In this document: positions 32,327 through 41,113 of the stretch, piece by piece
How positions within the stretch are numbered: the first letter of the stretch is position 1
How the letters are laid out: every line of letters starts with the position of its first letter
Origin: Planctomycetota bacterium
Lineage (GTDB): Bacteria > Planctomycetota > Phycisphaerae > Phycisphaerales > Phycisphaeraceae
Assembly: GCA_024279865.1 (NCBI GenBank)
Contig: JAJRRC010000038.1
Location: 1-60,742, forward strand
Reading direction: 5' to 3'
Length of the DNA stretch: 60,742 nucleotides
The notes under the pieces: model-generated
What the model was told of the DNA's origin: nothing
Databases searched by the model: none
Seen by the model: only the letters and a program-made list of their open reading frames with translations
Position numbers and translations under genes: made by a program

Positions 32327-33574
32327 TCAGGCTGCTTGAGCCAAAGAACCTGTCAATCGATCATAAACCTGCATCATCCGCGTCATGCGAGACGCAAAGG
32401 TAAAGTGCGTTTCAATCCGCTGGCGAGCCTGCTGAACCTTTTGATGGCATAAAGAAACATCCGCCATCTGGGATTGAATCATGGCCGGCCACTGATCGGG
32501 TTGCTCCGTCGGCAAAATCACACCACAACGGCCATCATCCAGCAAATCCCGCACGCCTCCCACATCCGTCGCTGCCACCAGAACGCCCATGGCCATCGCT
32601 TCAAGCACCACATTGGGCAAGCCTTCGGTATGGCTAGGCAAAAGCAGCAAATCCATTGCTTCATAAAAACGCTGAGAAGAAGTCTGCCACCCGTGAAAAA
32701 CAACCCGATCATGCACGTTGAGCTGGCGAGCCAAACGTTCAAGGCTCTCACGTTGGGGACCGTCACCAATCAAATGCAATTGGGCATGGGGCAGATGGGG
32801 CATGGCCTTCACCGCGCGATCCACACCTTTTTCAATACTTAGCCGCCCGACCACGCCGATGACCAAAGAGGCCGAAGGCTGATCCTCTGTAAGAATGCTC
32901 AATTGGGACTTGGCTTGCAATGGTGTTTGGCGACGCACGTATTCTTCAGGGCGAATGGCATTGGGGATATAGGTCAATCGATCTGCCGAGATCCCCAATT
33001 TCAAACAATGATCGTACAACGTGGGACTCACCACAATCACCTCGTCGTAACGCTTGAGGCAATGGTTGTCCAGATGGTAATAGAGCTTGGTTCGCAGGGT
33101 ATCCCAGGTCCAGCCATGCACGGTGCTGACGAGTTTAAGCCCGGGACATTGCCTCTTGACGAGCAAGCCCAGCAAGTTGGATTTGTAATCGTGGCCATGC
33201 CAAATTCGAATGTGGCGTTGTTGGCAAAGCTGAACTAGGCGTCGAAGCGTGTCCCAGTCCAAGGCCCCTTTTTCAGGTAGTTCCACCAAATCACATTGCT
33301 CTTGGGTGGCCTGATTTCTTAAAGCTTCAAAGCTCTCATCATCACGCGGATACATATACGCAGCGGTCGACCGATAACGAGCAGGGTCCAGATATTGTGC
33401 TGAACGCATGATGGTTTTATCTGGCCCGCCACCACAATTAGAAACCACGCGGACATGAAGAATTTCCGTCACCTGGCCCGGTCGGCCATCAATGGATGCC
33501 GACCGAAGGGCCACGTGAAACTTTTCCCTCTCCGCCCTGTCATTTTTTGCATGTGCCAGCGTATAATTCTTCAT
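32327..33574 (-). CDS. Glycosyltransferase family 4
   Basis: GT-B-fold retaining glycosyltransferase, 415 residues from the ATG at 33574 (a GTG at 33595 is the alternative). The N-terminal acceptor domain contains VVSNCGGGPDKTIMR; the donor domain has IGVVGRLSIEKGVDRAVKAM, LIGDGPQRESLE and the nucleotide-sugar signature PSHTEGLPNVVLEAMAMG with the two catalytic-region glutamates. It is expected at the cytoplasmic face of the inner membrane, building a surface glycan. It is the last of four minus-strand genes with the radical SAM protein, O-ligase and GT9, and an R5 heptad copy separates it from the radical SAM gene. Confidence 0.92.
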   Translation of the reverse strand: MKNYTLAHAKNDRAEREKFHVALRSASIDGRPGQVTEILHVRVVSNCGGGPDKTIMRSAQYLDPARYRSTAAYMYPRDDESFEALRNQATQEQCDLVELPEKGALDWDTLRRLVQLCQQRHIRIWHGHDYKSNLLGLLVKRQCPGLKLVSTVHGWTWDTLRTKLYYHLDNHCLKRYDEVIVVSPTLYDHCLKLGISADRLTYIPNAIRPEEYVRRQTPLQAKSQLSILTEDQPSASLVIGVVGRLSIEKGVDRAVKAMPHLPHAQLHLIGDGPQRESLERLARQLNVHDRVVFHGWQTSSQRFYEAMDLLLLPSHTEGLPNVVLEAMAMGVLVAATDVGGVRDLLDDGRCGVILPTEQPDQWPAMIQSQMADVSLCHQKVQQARQRIETHFTFASRMTRMMQVYDRLTGSLAQAA

Positions 33575-33612
33575 GTGGTTGGCATTCAAAAGCACGTTTG
33601 GGATGGTCTTTT

Positions 33613-33633
33613 CTTACTGACAGCTGATAGCTT
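33613..33633 (+). repeat. R5 heptad repeat copy
   Basis: CTTAC TGACAGC TGATAGC TTC between the GT4 and radical SAM genes, ending 2 bases before the radical SAM stop codon. Confidence 0.55.
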
Positions 33634-33635
33634 CT

Positions 33636-34862
33636 TTAAAGCATATATCCCGGACATTGGGCGCAAGGGTTTCCTTGGGCTTGTTCGTCTGAAACTTTCT
33701 TTTTGAAGCTCCGTCGGGCAGCCTGATACTTTGGGCCGTTCCAGACTTTTCCAAAGGGTTGTTCGAGCACGTTGCCCATGTCGTCGGCCTGTTCAAAGCT
33801 GCCGCAGCAGGTGGACACGTCGCCGTCCCAGTTAATCACGCTCGACCGCCAGGGCCAAGAGCAGTTCATGGTCTTGTTGCCGTTGAACTGATCACCTTGA
33901 ATGGACTTGCCTGCGAGGATTTCCTGGTAGGGTTCCAAGGCATAGGATTTGTCTTTGGGAAGCCATTGTTTGATATGGGTTTTAATTTTTTTCTCAAGCA
34001 AGTCCGGTGCCAATCCCAACGGCTGTAGTTTTTGATCCTTGTCCTGGAATCGAATATTCAAAGAGGCGGTGGAAAACACGGTCTTGCAGCCAAGCTCTTC
34101 AGCCAATTGTGTAAAAGCTTCTCTTTCATGTTCATTGTGACGGGTGACGACAAAGTTCAACTGCACTTGCGGGGTGCTGCTTTTGAGGCGTTCACGGGTT
34201 GCGATGATGTGTCGAATTTTATCCACTGCTTCTTCAAAGTTTTTGCCTGGCTGATACAGTTCATAGGTTTCTTGCGACGCTCCATGCAGGGAACAGGTCA
34301 TCAGGTCCAGTCCACTTTTGACCAATTCTTCAGCTTGTCCTTTGCCGGGCTTAAAGGCATGGAGGTTGGAACTGATATAGGTCCAGACACCTTGATCATG
34401 GGCATAGCGAATCATTTTATAAATGTCAGGCACAATCAGCGGATCACCCCACATCGACAGGTCCAAACCAAACAGGGTTCGCTTGAGTTGATCGATCAAG
34501 GTCTGGAATTTTTCAAGGGACATCTGTCCCTTAGAGCGTCCTTGGATTCCCAAACCTGTGGGACAAAGTTGGCAACGGGTGTTACAGATATTGGTCGATT
34601 CAATTTTCATGTTATACGGCCGACCGAATACCTTTTCGGTCTTGAGCCAAAACTGAACATTCACCGCAGCCATGTTCGCGATTTTGGTGCATGTCAGATA
34701 GTTCCGATTGCGCCACAAATAGAACACGCCACGAGCCACAAAGTCCGCTATCTTAGCGAACATTCGCAAGGGTTTTGCCATGCGAGGCTTGGTTTTAAGC
34801 CGTTCTGTATAAGCCACCGCACGCGCGAGCCGCCCATTCATATAAAGATTCAATGTGCTCAT
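33636..34862 (-). CDS. Radical SAM protein with SPASM-like C-terminal cluster motif
   Basis: 408 residues. The radical SAM 4Fe-4S motif is Cys93, Cys97, Cys100 (CNTRCQLC). A C-terminal Cys-rich region (MNCSWPWRS, STCCGSFE, NPCAQCPGYM) matches SPASM auxiliary-cluster proteins. SPASM members modify peptides, sugars or other small molecules. Within a glycan cluster it may modify a sugar or a lipid-linked precursor; this is inference. The N-terminal 80 residues form a helical extension. The start overlaps the O-ligase stop by 4 bases (ATGA), showing translational coupling. Confidence 0.87.
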   Translation of the reverse strand: MSTLNLYMNGRLARAVAYTERLKTKPRMAKPLRMFAKIADFVARGVFYLWRNRNYLTCTKIANMAAVNVQFWLKTEKVFGRPYNMKIESTNICNTRCQLCPTGLGIQGRSKGQMSLEKFQTLIDQLKRTLFGLDLSMWGDPLIVPDIYKMIRYAHDQGVWTYISSNLHAFKPGKGQAEELVKSGLDLMTCSLHGASQETYELYQPGKNFEEAVDKIRHIIATRERLKSSTPQVQLNFVVTRHNEHEREAFTQLAEELGCKTVFSTASLNIRFQDKDQKLQPLGLAPDLLEKKIKTHIKQWLPKDKSYALEPYQEILAGKSIQGDQFNGNKTMNCSWPWRSSVINWDGDVSTCCGSFEQADDMGNVLEQPFGKVWNGPKYQAARRSFKKKVSDEQAQGNPCAQCPGYML

Positions 34863-36268
34863 GGGATTAAAATTCCTCTAATAATAGAAGGAACCGGGCA
34901 GACTTGGGGTTCACGTTCAAGCTCTTGATTTTTATCATGAGCAGATTTGAGGCCATCAGGGGAATGATGGGCGTGGGAACCTTGCATGTGTTCGATATGC
35001 TTCATGGCCACGTGAGGCAAGATGCCCGCAAGAACGATGAGAAGCCATGGCAATTCAACGACTTCCATGGAGAGAAAAACCGCTCCAAATGCGAAGATTA
35101 AAATGCTTCCTTCACAGCCCAACGCCAGGGGAATGACCTGACGGGTCAAGCGGTCGGGCTCACGGTCGGGATGTTCTTTTTCATAGTCATCGAGATAGTC
35201 GCTGCACAAAATCCGTGATCGTCTTAAGCTCCAAAGAGCTGCACAAAGAATGGCGATGTAAGTGGCCATCGCAGGAATGCCAGAGTCTGCTGCAATTTGG
35301 ATGTATTGGCTATGAATGGTTCGACCAATCTTGTCTCCGCCATAGTTCTGAATAAAGAACTTGGAGTTACGAATTCCCTGTCCTGACAAAGGATGATCCA
35401 AGGCAATCTGCCAGCCGGCGGACCAACTATCAAACCTCAACTGAGCACTGGCATCACTTTCAAAATTTGAAGAAGAACGGAAGCGTTCACGAATTTCTTC
35501 ACCCGCCAAAAAGGAGATCGCCACCATCCCAATCACGGCAATAAGACCTGCTTGGAAACGAGGGCGATGGTTCAAAAGAATCCAGACCACGCCCACAATG
35601 GCTGAAACCATCGCACCGCGTGAATAGCTCATCAGCATGGCATGGAGCATCAAAATCGCAGCACCCCAGCAACCCAATCGCACCCAGCGATTCTTGGCTG
35701 AGACGGCAAATGCGTAGGCCAGGGGAATTCCCATGGCAAACATTAAGCCCGCACCGTTGTTGTCTAGACCGCCGTAGCCTTTGTGATAGATATCCAGACG
35801 ACCTTCCGCAAAGTAGAGATAGTTAATTTCCCATGCAATGTAAGTCAGCACCAACACGATCATGCCGATCATGGTGCGTACCTGCCACAGGCGATCAATC
35901 ACGACACTGGCAATGAGTGCCATGGCCAGAATCTTGGCGTATTCAATGGCCCAGTATTGAGCGGTCTGGGGGTCATACGCGTTGACGGCACTACCCATCA
36001 TCAGAATGGTAAAAGCCACAATCAACGTCGGTACGAGCTGAAGCTTGAGTCGGAAAAAACCGCGTCCTGCGTTAATCATCAGACTGACAAACACAATAAT
36101 GGCGGCAAACAACGACCATCGTAATTCCATTGGCAACGCCCAGTTCCATAGGTACTGAGGCCGCAACACCGCAAGGGTGTAATACAGCAAGATACCCCAG
36201 AACGGATGGTAAATAGCACCAAACCCGCCTAGAACTGTCGCTGCTATAAGGAATATTAAATGTTTCAT
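34859..36268 (-). CDS. O-antigen/O-glycosylation ligase-like membrane protein
   Basis: 469-residue multi-pass membrane protein with 10-12 helices and the Wzy/WaaL-type periplasmic loop (LRFDSWSAGWQIALDHPLSGQGI... HSQYIQIAADSGIPA). The N-terminus (HPFWGILLYYTLAVLRPQYLWNWALP) resembles the O-glycosylation ligases associated with exosortase systems. It would transfer an undecaprenyl-linked glycan onto an acceptor at the periplasmic face. The C-terminal 60 residues are hydrophilic and His-rich (HMQGSHAHHSPDG). The start at 36268 has GAGGAT upstream. The presence of a PEP-CTERM relic in the window fits this assignment. No exosortase gene is in the window. Confidence 0.82.
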   Translation of the reverse strand: MKHLIFLIAATVLGGFGAIYHPFWGILLYYTLAVLRPQYLWNWALPMELRWSLFAAIIVFVSLMINAGRGFFRLKLQLVPTLIVAFTILMMGSAVNAYDPQTAQYWAIEYAKILAMALIASVVIDRLWQVRTMIGMIVLVLTYIAWEINYLYFAEGRLDIYHKGYGGLDNNGAGLMFAMGIPLAYAFAVSAKNRWVRLGCWGAAILMLHAMLMSYSRGAMVSAIVGVVWILLNHRPRFQAGLIAVIGMVAISFLAGEEIRERFRSSSNFESDASAQLRFDSWSAGWQIALDHPLSGQGIRNSKFFIQNYGGDKIGRTIHSQYIQIAADSGIPAMATYIAILCAALWSLRRSRILCSDYLDDYEKEHPDREPDRLTRQVIPLALGCEGSILIFAFGAVFLSMEVVELPWLLIVLAGILPHVAMKHIEHMQGSHAHHSPDGLKSAHDKNQELEREPQVCPVPSIIRGILIP

Positions 36269-36334
36269 TTGAAACGTATCCTCGAACATCGAGAACCATC
36301 CTTTCTCAACTTGATGGCATACTCATTTGAATCC

Positions 36335-37540
36335 TCAACTAGCCTGGCGTAACACAGGCAAAGACACACGCTCGACAACTTCGTCAGAGCGTTTTAAAAC
36401 ACGTCCAATGGCAACCACCGCTTCGCCCACCTCGACAGCATCAAGGCAAACGTCGCTTTGATTGCAAGTTCGTTTGTAGCATGGGCCACAAGGCACTTGG
36501 GCGACGAGCTTTTCACCTCGCCCAAACAACGTAATTTCTTGTTCACAAGTCGGGCCGAAAAAGGCCACCACCTGTTTTTCCAAAGCAATCGCCACGTGCA
36601 TCGCCATGGTGTCCCCACTGAACAACGCATCGCACAAGCTGACCAGTGCCACGAATGCCATCTCGCTATTTTCCGTGCCGCCGTCGAAGACACCTTCGCC
36701 AAGGCTGGCATTTTGAAGCAGGCTTAACATCTGATCAATCGTGGGGCGTTCATCCGGACCGCCAAGCAAAATAATCTGTAAGGAAAGATCTTCTGCTTTG
36801 AGCTGTTCGATCAATTGAACCTGTTTGGGTCCAGGCCACATTTTGTTTGCAAACACCGCACCCGCGCCGACATTGATTCCCAACGTGCGTTGACGACGGT
36901 TCCAACCCAGACGGCCAAGCTTGGCCATCTGTGATTCGCGTAACGCATCATCTAGGGGAAGTTCATAACGCTGGCCTTCATAAGACCAGCCCAGTGCACC
37001 GTAAACCAACTGTGGGTAACTCTGAGTATTGTGATTAAATTTAAGTTCGTCAGACAAGCCAAGCTGAAAATAATCAACCGCTTCATCATTAAAAGGGATC
37101 GGCGTGCCCACGGAACTCAAACCCACGCCAAGCTTGTAAGGGCTCTGAAGCGACATCGCCAAGCTGCAAGGCTCTGGTTCTTTGTCCAGACAAATCACCA
37201 GATCAAACTGCTCGCCAAGCAACGGCATCACTGCCATCGCATCAAAATTCACCACCCGTTCAATCTGATGATGGTTTTGAATCATGCGGGCTGCATTGGG
37301 ACGGGTGACCCAGGTAATCTGGCTGTTGGGATATTGCTCTTTGAGGCTGGGCAAAATGCACAACGTCCGAATCACATCACCCAACGCACCGAGCTTGACC
37401 ACGCAAATACGAGAGTCAAACGGTTCATACCGGTTACAGCTTGGACAAAGTCGGTTCTCGACACAAGGACGATCCCCTAAATAGTGCCGACAGTCTGCCG
37501 CGATGGGCGAAGAAGGCGAGTTGGAAATTTTTATACGCAT
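36335..37540 (-). CDS. Glycosyltransferase family 9 (heptosyltransferase-like)
   Basis: 401-residue GT-B enzyme of the ADP-heptose:LPS heptosyltransferase family. Core signatures are VVKLGALGDVIRTLCILPSLKE, WVTRPNAARM, LGINVGAGAVFANKMWPGPK and the donor-site CDALFSGDTMAMHVAIALEKQVVAFFGP, split here in reading. It carries an extra N-terminal region of about 45 residues with four Cys (CRHYLGDRPC... CPSCNRYEP) that could bind zinc, plus a Cys-rich loop CGPCYKRTC near the C-terminus. It likely adds heptose or a similar sugar to a surface glycolipid. It heads the minus-strand glycan cluster, with an R1 repeat array just upstream. Confidence 0.9.
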   Translation of the reverse strand: MRIKISNSPSSPIAADCRHYLGDRPCVENRLCPSCNRYEPFDSRICVVKLGALGDVIRTLCILPSLKEQYPNSQITWVTRPNAARMIQNHHQIERVVNFDAMAVMPLLGEQFDLVICLDKEPEPCSLAMSLQSPYKLGVGLSSVGTPIPFNDEAVDYFQLGLSDELKFNHNTQSYPQLVYGALGWSYEGQRYELPLDDALRESQMAKLGRLGWNRRQRTLGINVGAGAVFANKMWPGPKQVQLIEQLKAEDLSLQIILLGGPDERPTIDQMLSLLQNASLGEGVFDGGTENSEMAFVALVSLCDALFSGDTMAMHVAIALEKQVVAFFGPTCEQEITLFGRGEKLVAQVPCGPCYKRTCNQSDVCLDAVEVGEAVVAIGRVLKRSDEVVERVSLPVLRQAS

Positions 37541-37550
37541 TACAGAGTCA

Positions 37551-37580
37551 TTCCGGGGGGTTCCGGGGGGTTCCGGGGGT
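37551..37580. repeat. Intergenic R1 array with 10-bp period
   Basis: Three exact tandem TTCCGGGGG(G/T) decamers. This is the non-coding counterpart of the R1 arrays in genes, whose periods are 9 or 12. It lies 10 bases upstream of the GT9 start codon. Confidence 0.85.
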
Positions 37581-37997
37581 TGAACGTGCCAAAACGGCCA
37601 ACCCGTACAGTCGCTACAATCGGAACAAAAGTTCCCCCACTTAATCTCACAATCCCTTTTTACAGAAAAAATAAATCTCTAATAAACGGTTCCACTGACT
37701 GCCCTCGAACATCAAACCCAAACGCCCCTCTCATGCCCAGCCACCTTCGAGGCAACCTCCACAGACAACTTCAGCCCATCACCTTTTTGGTTATGGGACA
37801 TACCGCGCCCAAAGGCGGAACTTTTGGGCTTATCAAACCCGTCAACACGATGAATATAAATACGTTGTGATACGCATTGCGTATTCTTTTTGCGCGTTAA
37901 GAATTTGATAAACCCTTGTCAATGCAGAATCAGCAAAGAACAACCGGCACGAATTTGGTTCGGAATTGGTATTGCTCGCTTGGATAAAGGAATCGCC
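37581..37997. other. Intergenic region between divergent genes
   Basis: No convincing gene. Near its right end ATACGC-ATT-GCGTAT (about 37870) is a small palindrome followed by CTTTTT; a similar TGATACGCATTACGT lies upstream of cysH at about 15950. The promoter of the FkbM gene must be in this stretch but I cannot assign it. Confidence 0.4.
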
Positions 37998-38732
37998 ATG
38001 TTATTTACAGGATTGGCCAGTTTGGCCCAACGTTTTCGCCGCTCCCCGCAACCGATCGTGACACTTAATTCCCAAAAGGGTCAGGACCACTGGGTCATTC
38101 ACGATATTTTCAACGGCAAACGTGAGGGCTTCTTCCTGGAAATGGGCGCAGCCGACGGCATCAACCTCAGCAACACGCTAGTCCTTGAACGAGATTTTGG
38201 CTGGAACGGCATCTGCATTGAGCCCAACCCCAAATTCTTCAAAACACTCCAACAAAACCGCCAATGTATCTGCCAAAATATTTGTGCTGACGACGAGGCC
38301 GGCGAAGTCTCCTTCATCCTTGCCGCCGAGTACGGCGGGATCATCGACACCGACACCGACAACAATCAAGATGTGCGAGCAGATGCGCTAAACGATGCCC
38401 ATGAAGCGGGACGCATCGTGACCTGCCAAGCCCGCCCGCTAGCAGACATTCTCGATGAATGTGGTGCTCCGCCAGTCATTGACTACTTCAGCCTTGATGT
38501 TGAAGGAGCTGAAGAGCGGGTCCTGCGTCATTTTCCCTTTGACCGGTACACGTTCTTAACGCTGACGATTGAACGCCCCACGCCGCTGCTGAATCAGATT
38601 TTATTGGAACAAAACGGGTACGTCTTCGTAAAAAATGTGCGTTCAGACACGTTTTATGTTCATGAATCCATTGCGAATTTTGATCAGATCAAAAAGTTGC
38701 CGTTCCAGCAGACCGGCCGTAAGGTGGCCTAA
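37998..38732 (+). CDS. FkbM-family methyltransferase
   Basis: 244-residue SAM-dependent methyltransferase. The SAM site FFLEMGAADGINLSNTLVLE and the downstream GICIEPNPKFF match the FkbM family, followed by YFSLDVEGAEERVL. FkbM proteins methylate hydroxyl groups of sugars and other metabolites, and often occur in polysaccharide clusters. Its position beside the GT9/O-ligase/radical SAM/GT4 genes suggests glycan O-methylation. The start at 37998 has AAAGGA 7 bases upstream; reading 36 codons further upstream gives an unlikely sequence. Confidence 0.88.
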   Translation: MLFTGLASLAQRFRRSPQPIVTLNSQKGQDHWVIHDIFNGKREGFFLEMGAADGINLSNTLVLERDFGWNGICIEPNPKFFKTLQQNRQCICQNICADDEAGEVSFILAAEYGGIIDTDTDNNQDVRADALNDAHEAGRIVTCQARPLADILDECGAPPVIDYFSLDVEGAEERVLRHFPFDRYTFLTLTIERPTPLLNQILLEQNGYVFVKNVRSDTFYVHESIANFDQIKKLPFQQTGRKVA

Positions 38733-38911
38733 GTCTTGCCAGGTTGTTCAATCTACAAATTGACCCAACCTTGGTAGGCCCTTGGTGACCAAACACCAAT
38801 CGGGCGATAAGATATACCCGTCGGGTCTGGTAAGTTATCCAGCGATTAAAAAACAGGTGGCTGCTTCAAGCAAACAGCCACATACACAAGCAATCGGAAC
38901 TCTCAATTGTA

Positions 38912-39670
38912 ATGGGTCTAAAGAACATGGGACGACGCAAAAAAATAGATTCGGTCGTGTTCTACACTTATCCCAAGCTCATCTTTGCTTGGCCAGTGGT
39001 GATACTCGGGCCACTGCTATGGCTACTCACCGGTGCTGGTGGCAACGAAGAAGTGATCGGATGGGCCTATCTCATTGTGCTGTCACTGGTGATTTTAACG
39101 CTCAGTGTGGACATTGAACGCAACCATGCAGCCTTCTGGGCTGTGGCCATGGCCATGTTCTTCTTTCTAGGCAAATGGCTCAGTGAAGCCAAGGGGTTCA
39201 CCCTGTTCGGCGATGTCTACAATTTTCTAGGCGGCCTAGACGTTTCCTATGACCGTGGATTTGGACTGGCATTAAGTTTAACCCTGGCAGTCCCCTACTC
39301 GGTCATGATCGTCTGGACCCGCTTACAACATCGCTGGCGTATCACCCACAATGAATTTGAACATTATTCTTGGGGTCGCTCGGATGACTCTTTGGCTCGC
39401 GGGGCCAAGCGGGTTCGTAGTACGTACCCGGATTTATTGGAATTTTTACTCTGCGGCGCGGGGACACTCATTGTCTACTCAGCCACAGGTCGAACTGAAT
39501 TGCGACGCATCCCGCATGTGCCTTGGCTTTTTCTGGTGCGTAAACGCATCAACCGATTGCTCGAGTCCACGTCCGTCACCCCGTACAACAGTGACATCGA
39601 AGAATCCGCCAATGAAGAAGACGACCGCGGCGGCGGTTCTAGCTTCGGCAACGACAGCGATGCGCTTTAA
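38912..39670 (+). CDS. Hypothetical multi-pass membrane protein
   Basis: 252 residues with four or five transmembrane segments in the N-terminal half (FAWPVVILGPLLWLL, AYLIVLSLVILTL, HAAFWAVAMAMFFFLGKWL, ALSLTLAVPYSVMIVW). A cytoplasmic domain of about 120 residues follows (RITHNEFEHYSWGRSDDSLARGAKR... LRRIPHVPWLFLVRKRINRLLE) and the tail is acidic and Gly/Ser-rich. The PH-like pattern ITHNEFEHYSWGRSDDSLARGAKRV resembles bacterial membrane-anchored PH-type domains only loosely. Function unknown. Starts at 38912 or 38927 are both possible. Confidence 0.72.
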   Translation: MGLKNMGRRKKIDSVVFYTYPKLIFAWPVVILGPLLWLLTGAGGNEEVIGWAYLIVLSLVILTLSVDIERNHAAFWAVAMAMFFFLGKWLSEAKGFTLFGDVYNFLGGLDVSYDRGFGLALSLTLAVPYSVMIVWTRLQHRWRITHNEFEHYSWGRSDDSLARGAKRVRSTYPDLLEFLLCGAGTLIVYSATGRTELRRIPHVPWLFLVRKRINRLLESTSVTPYNSDIEESANEEDDRGGGSSFGNDSDAL

Positions 39671-39696
39671 AGCTTTTTTCTGAGAACCTTTCTTTC

Positions 39697-40440
39697 ATGC
39701 TCAACTGGATCGAAAAAAAATGTAGCCGTTTTGCCATCCCCCATCTGACATGGATCTTGATGGGCGGGCAGGGTTTGTTCTTTTTGGCCTGCACGGCAGA
39801 CCCGACGTTACTCCATCAATTGGACCTGCGGCCGGACAAAGTCTTTGCGGGGGAATTCTGGCGGGTTCTGGTTTTTATGTTCATTCCTCAGACACTCAGA
39901 CCCATTTGGTTTGCGGTGAGCTTGTGGTTTCTCTATTGGGTTGGCACCACCCTGGAAAACCACTGGGGAGATGCGAAATACAACGCGTTCATCCTCATTG
40001 GATACCTCGCAACCGTGGCCAGCTCCTTTTGCTTTCCCCATGTACCAGGGACCAATTTCTACCTTATCACATCGATCTTTTTGGCCTTTGCGTATTTGTA
40101 TCCTGACTTTCAAATCCTGCTGTTCTTCATTATCCCCGTCAAGGTGAAATACCTGGCTATTTTCCAGTGGTGCATTTTGAGTCTTCAACTGGTCGGCAGC
40201 TCTTGGCCTACGAAAATTCTTATTTTGGCTGCAGTGCTGAATTTCTTCATCTTTTTTGGCAAGGATATGGTACAGCGAGCGATTACCAGTCAAAAAAATG
40301 TAAAACGCAAAGCCGAAAACATTCGTCAGAAAAACGAACCTTTCCACGAATGCAGTGTTTGCAAACGAACCGACAAAACCAATCCACAATTGCACTTTCG
40401 CTATGCCCCGGCCAATGATGGGACCGCATGCTTTTGTTAA
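39697..40440 (+). CDS. Rhomboid-like membrane protein without catalytic serine
   Basis: 247 residues with six hydrophobic segments arranged as in rhomboids: GEFWRVLVFMFIPQ after the first helix, then GTTLENHWGDAKYNAFILIGYLATV. The GxSG protease motif expected in the fourth helix is missing (FYLITSIFLAFAYLYPDF), so it is probably a non-proteolytic rhomboid relative. The C-terminal 45 residues are cytoplasmic and end in a possible zinc ribbon (CSVCKRTD... GTACFC). It follows the previous membrane protein by 26 bases and probably shares its transcript. Confidence 0.78.
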   Translation: MLNWIEKKCSRFAIPHLTWILMGGQGLFFLACTADPTLLHQLDLRPDKVFAGEFWRVLVFMFIPQTLRPIWFAVSLWFLYWVGTTLENHWGDAKYNAFILIGYLATVASSFCFPHVPGTNFYLITSIFLAFAYLYPDFQILLFFIIPVKVKYLAIFQWCILSLQLVGSSWPTKILILAAVLNFFIFFGKDMVQRAITSQKNVKRKAENIRQKNEPFHECSVCKRTDKTNPQLHFRYAPANDGTACFC

Positions 40441-40488
40441 GAACATTTACCGTCAGGCAATGCTGCCTAAACCCAATCTGGACCTCCC

Positions 40489-41109
40489 ATGATTCGTCGC
40501 GCCCATATTCGAGACATTGCCCAGCTTGGCAGGATCATCAATGATTGTGCCGAGCTTGGTGTCATGCTCCACCGTTCGCTCGAAGACCTCTATGAACATG
40601 CACGCGATTTTCACGTGATTGAAGATGAAGGCCAAATCGTCGGCGTCTGCGGCCTAAGTATCATCTGGGCCGACCTCGCCGAAGTTTACGCATTGGCCAT
40701 CGTACCCTCCCATCGTAGCAAAGGACTCGGTAGAAAACTCGTCCAAGCAGCCATTGAGGATGCTCAAGAACTGGGCCTCGCCCGTTTGATGTCATTAACC
40801 TATGAACGAGCTTTTTTTAAAAAGCTGGGCTTCGAGGTCGTAGATCGTCTGGACTTGCCGATGAAGGTCTGGAGCGAATGTGCCGGCTGCCCGAAGAATC
40901 AAGCCTGTGACGAAATTGCCATGATTCGCCAACTGGATGTACCCCCCATCCATGCGCCCAAGCCCGCATCCCCCTTGTCCACCATGGTGGAATTGCCCAT
41001 CCTCATCCCCCCCGCCCCCGGAAGTTTTCCATCGGACACACCACCCGCCCCTGGCCTGGCCCTCGAAAAAGCCCCCGACAACTCCTCTGACGGTTCTTCT
41101 GGAGATTGA
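40489..41109 (+). CDS. GNAT N-acetyltransferase (ArgA/YhbS-like)
   Basis: 206 residues. The first 150 form a GNAT domain: MIRRAHIRDIAQLGRIIN, EVYALAIVPSHRSKGLGRKLVQ (acetyl-CoA loop) and LTYERAFFKKLGFEVVD. This subgroup resembles the acetyltransferase part of N-acetylglutamate synthases (ArgA-like), with MKVWSECAGCPKNQACDE before the end. The C-terminal 50 residues are Pro/Ser-rich (PPAPGSFPSDTPPAPG), derived from R1 repeats, and look added. The stop is 4 bases before the mfd start codon, so the two genes are coupled. Confidence 0.87.
   Translation: MIRRAHIRDIAQLGRIINDCAELGVMLHRSLEDLYEHARDFHVIEDEGQIVGVCGLSIIWADLAEVYALAIVPSHRSKGLGRKLVQAAIEDAQELGLARLMSLTYERAFFKKLGFEVVDRLDLPMKVWSECAGCPKNQACDEIAMIRQLDVPPIHAPKPASPLSTMVELPILIPPAPGSFPSDTPPAPGLALEKAPDNSSDGSSGD
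41012..41030 (+). repeat. R1-type GC repeat inside the acetyltransferase tail
   Basis: CCCGCCCCCGGAAGT, encoding Pro-Ala-Pro-Gly-Ser; the same peptide arises from R1 units in the GT-C glycosyltransferase and rsmE. Confidence 0.65.
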
Positions 41110-41113
41110 TCGC

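Noticed and set aside
40937-41113. Longer N-terminus of Mfd
   Set aside because: It overlaps the acetyltransferase gene in another frame with Pro/Ser-rich nonsense; the GTG at 41114 has GGAG upstream and matches the family start.
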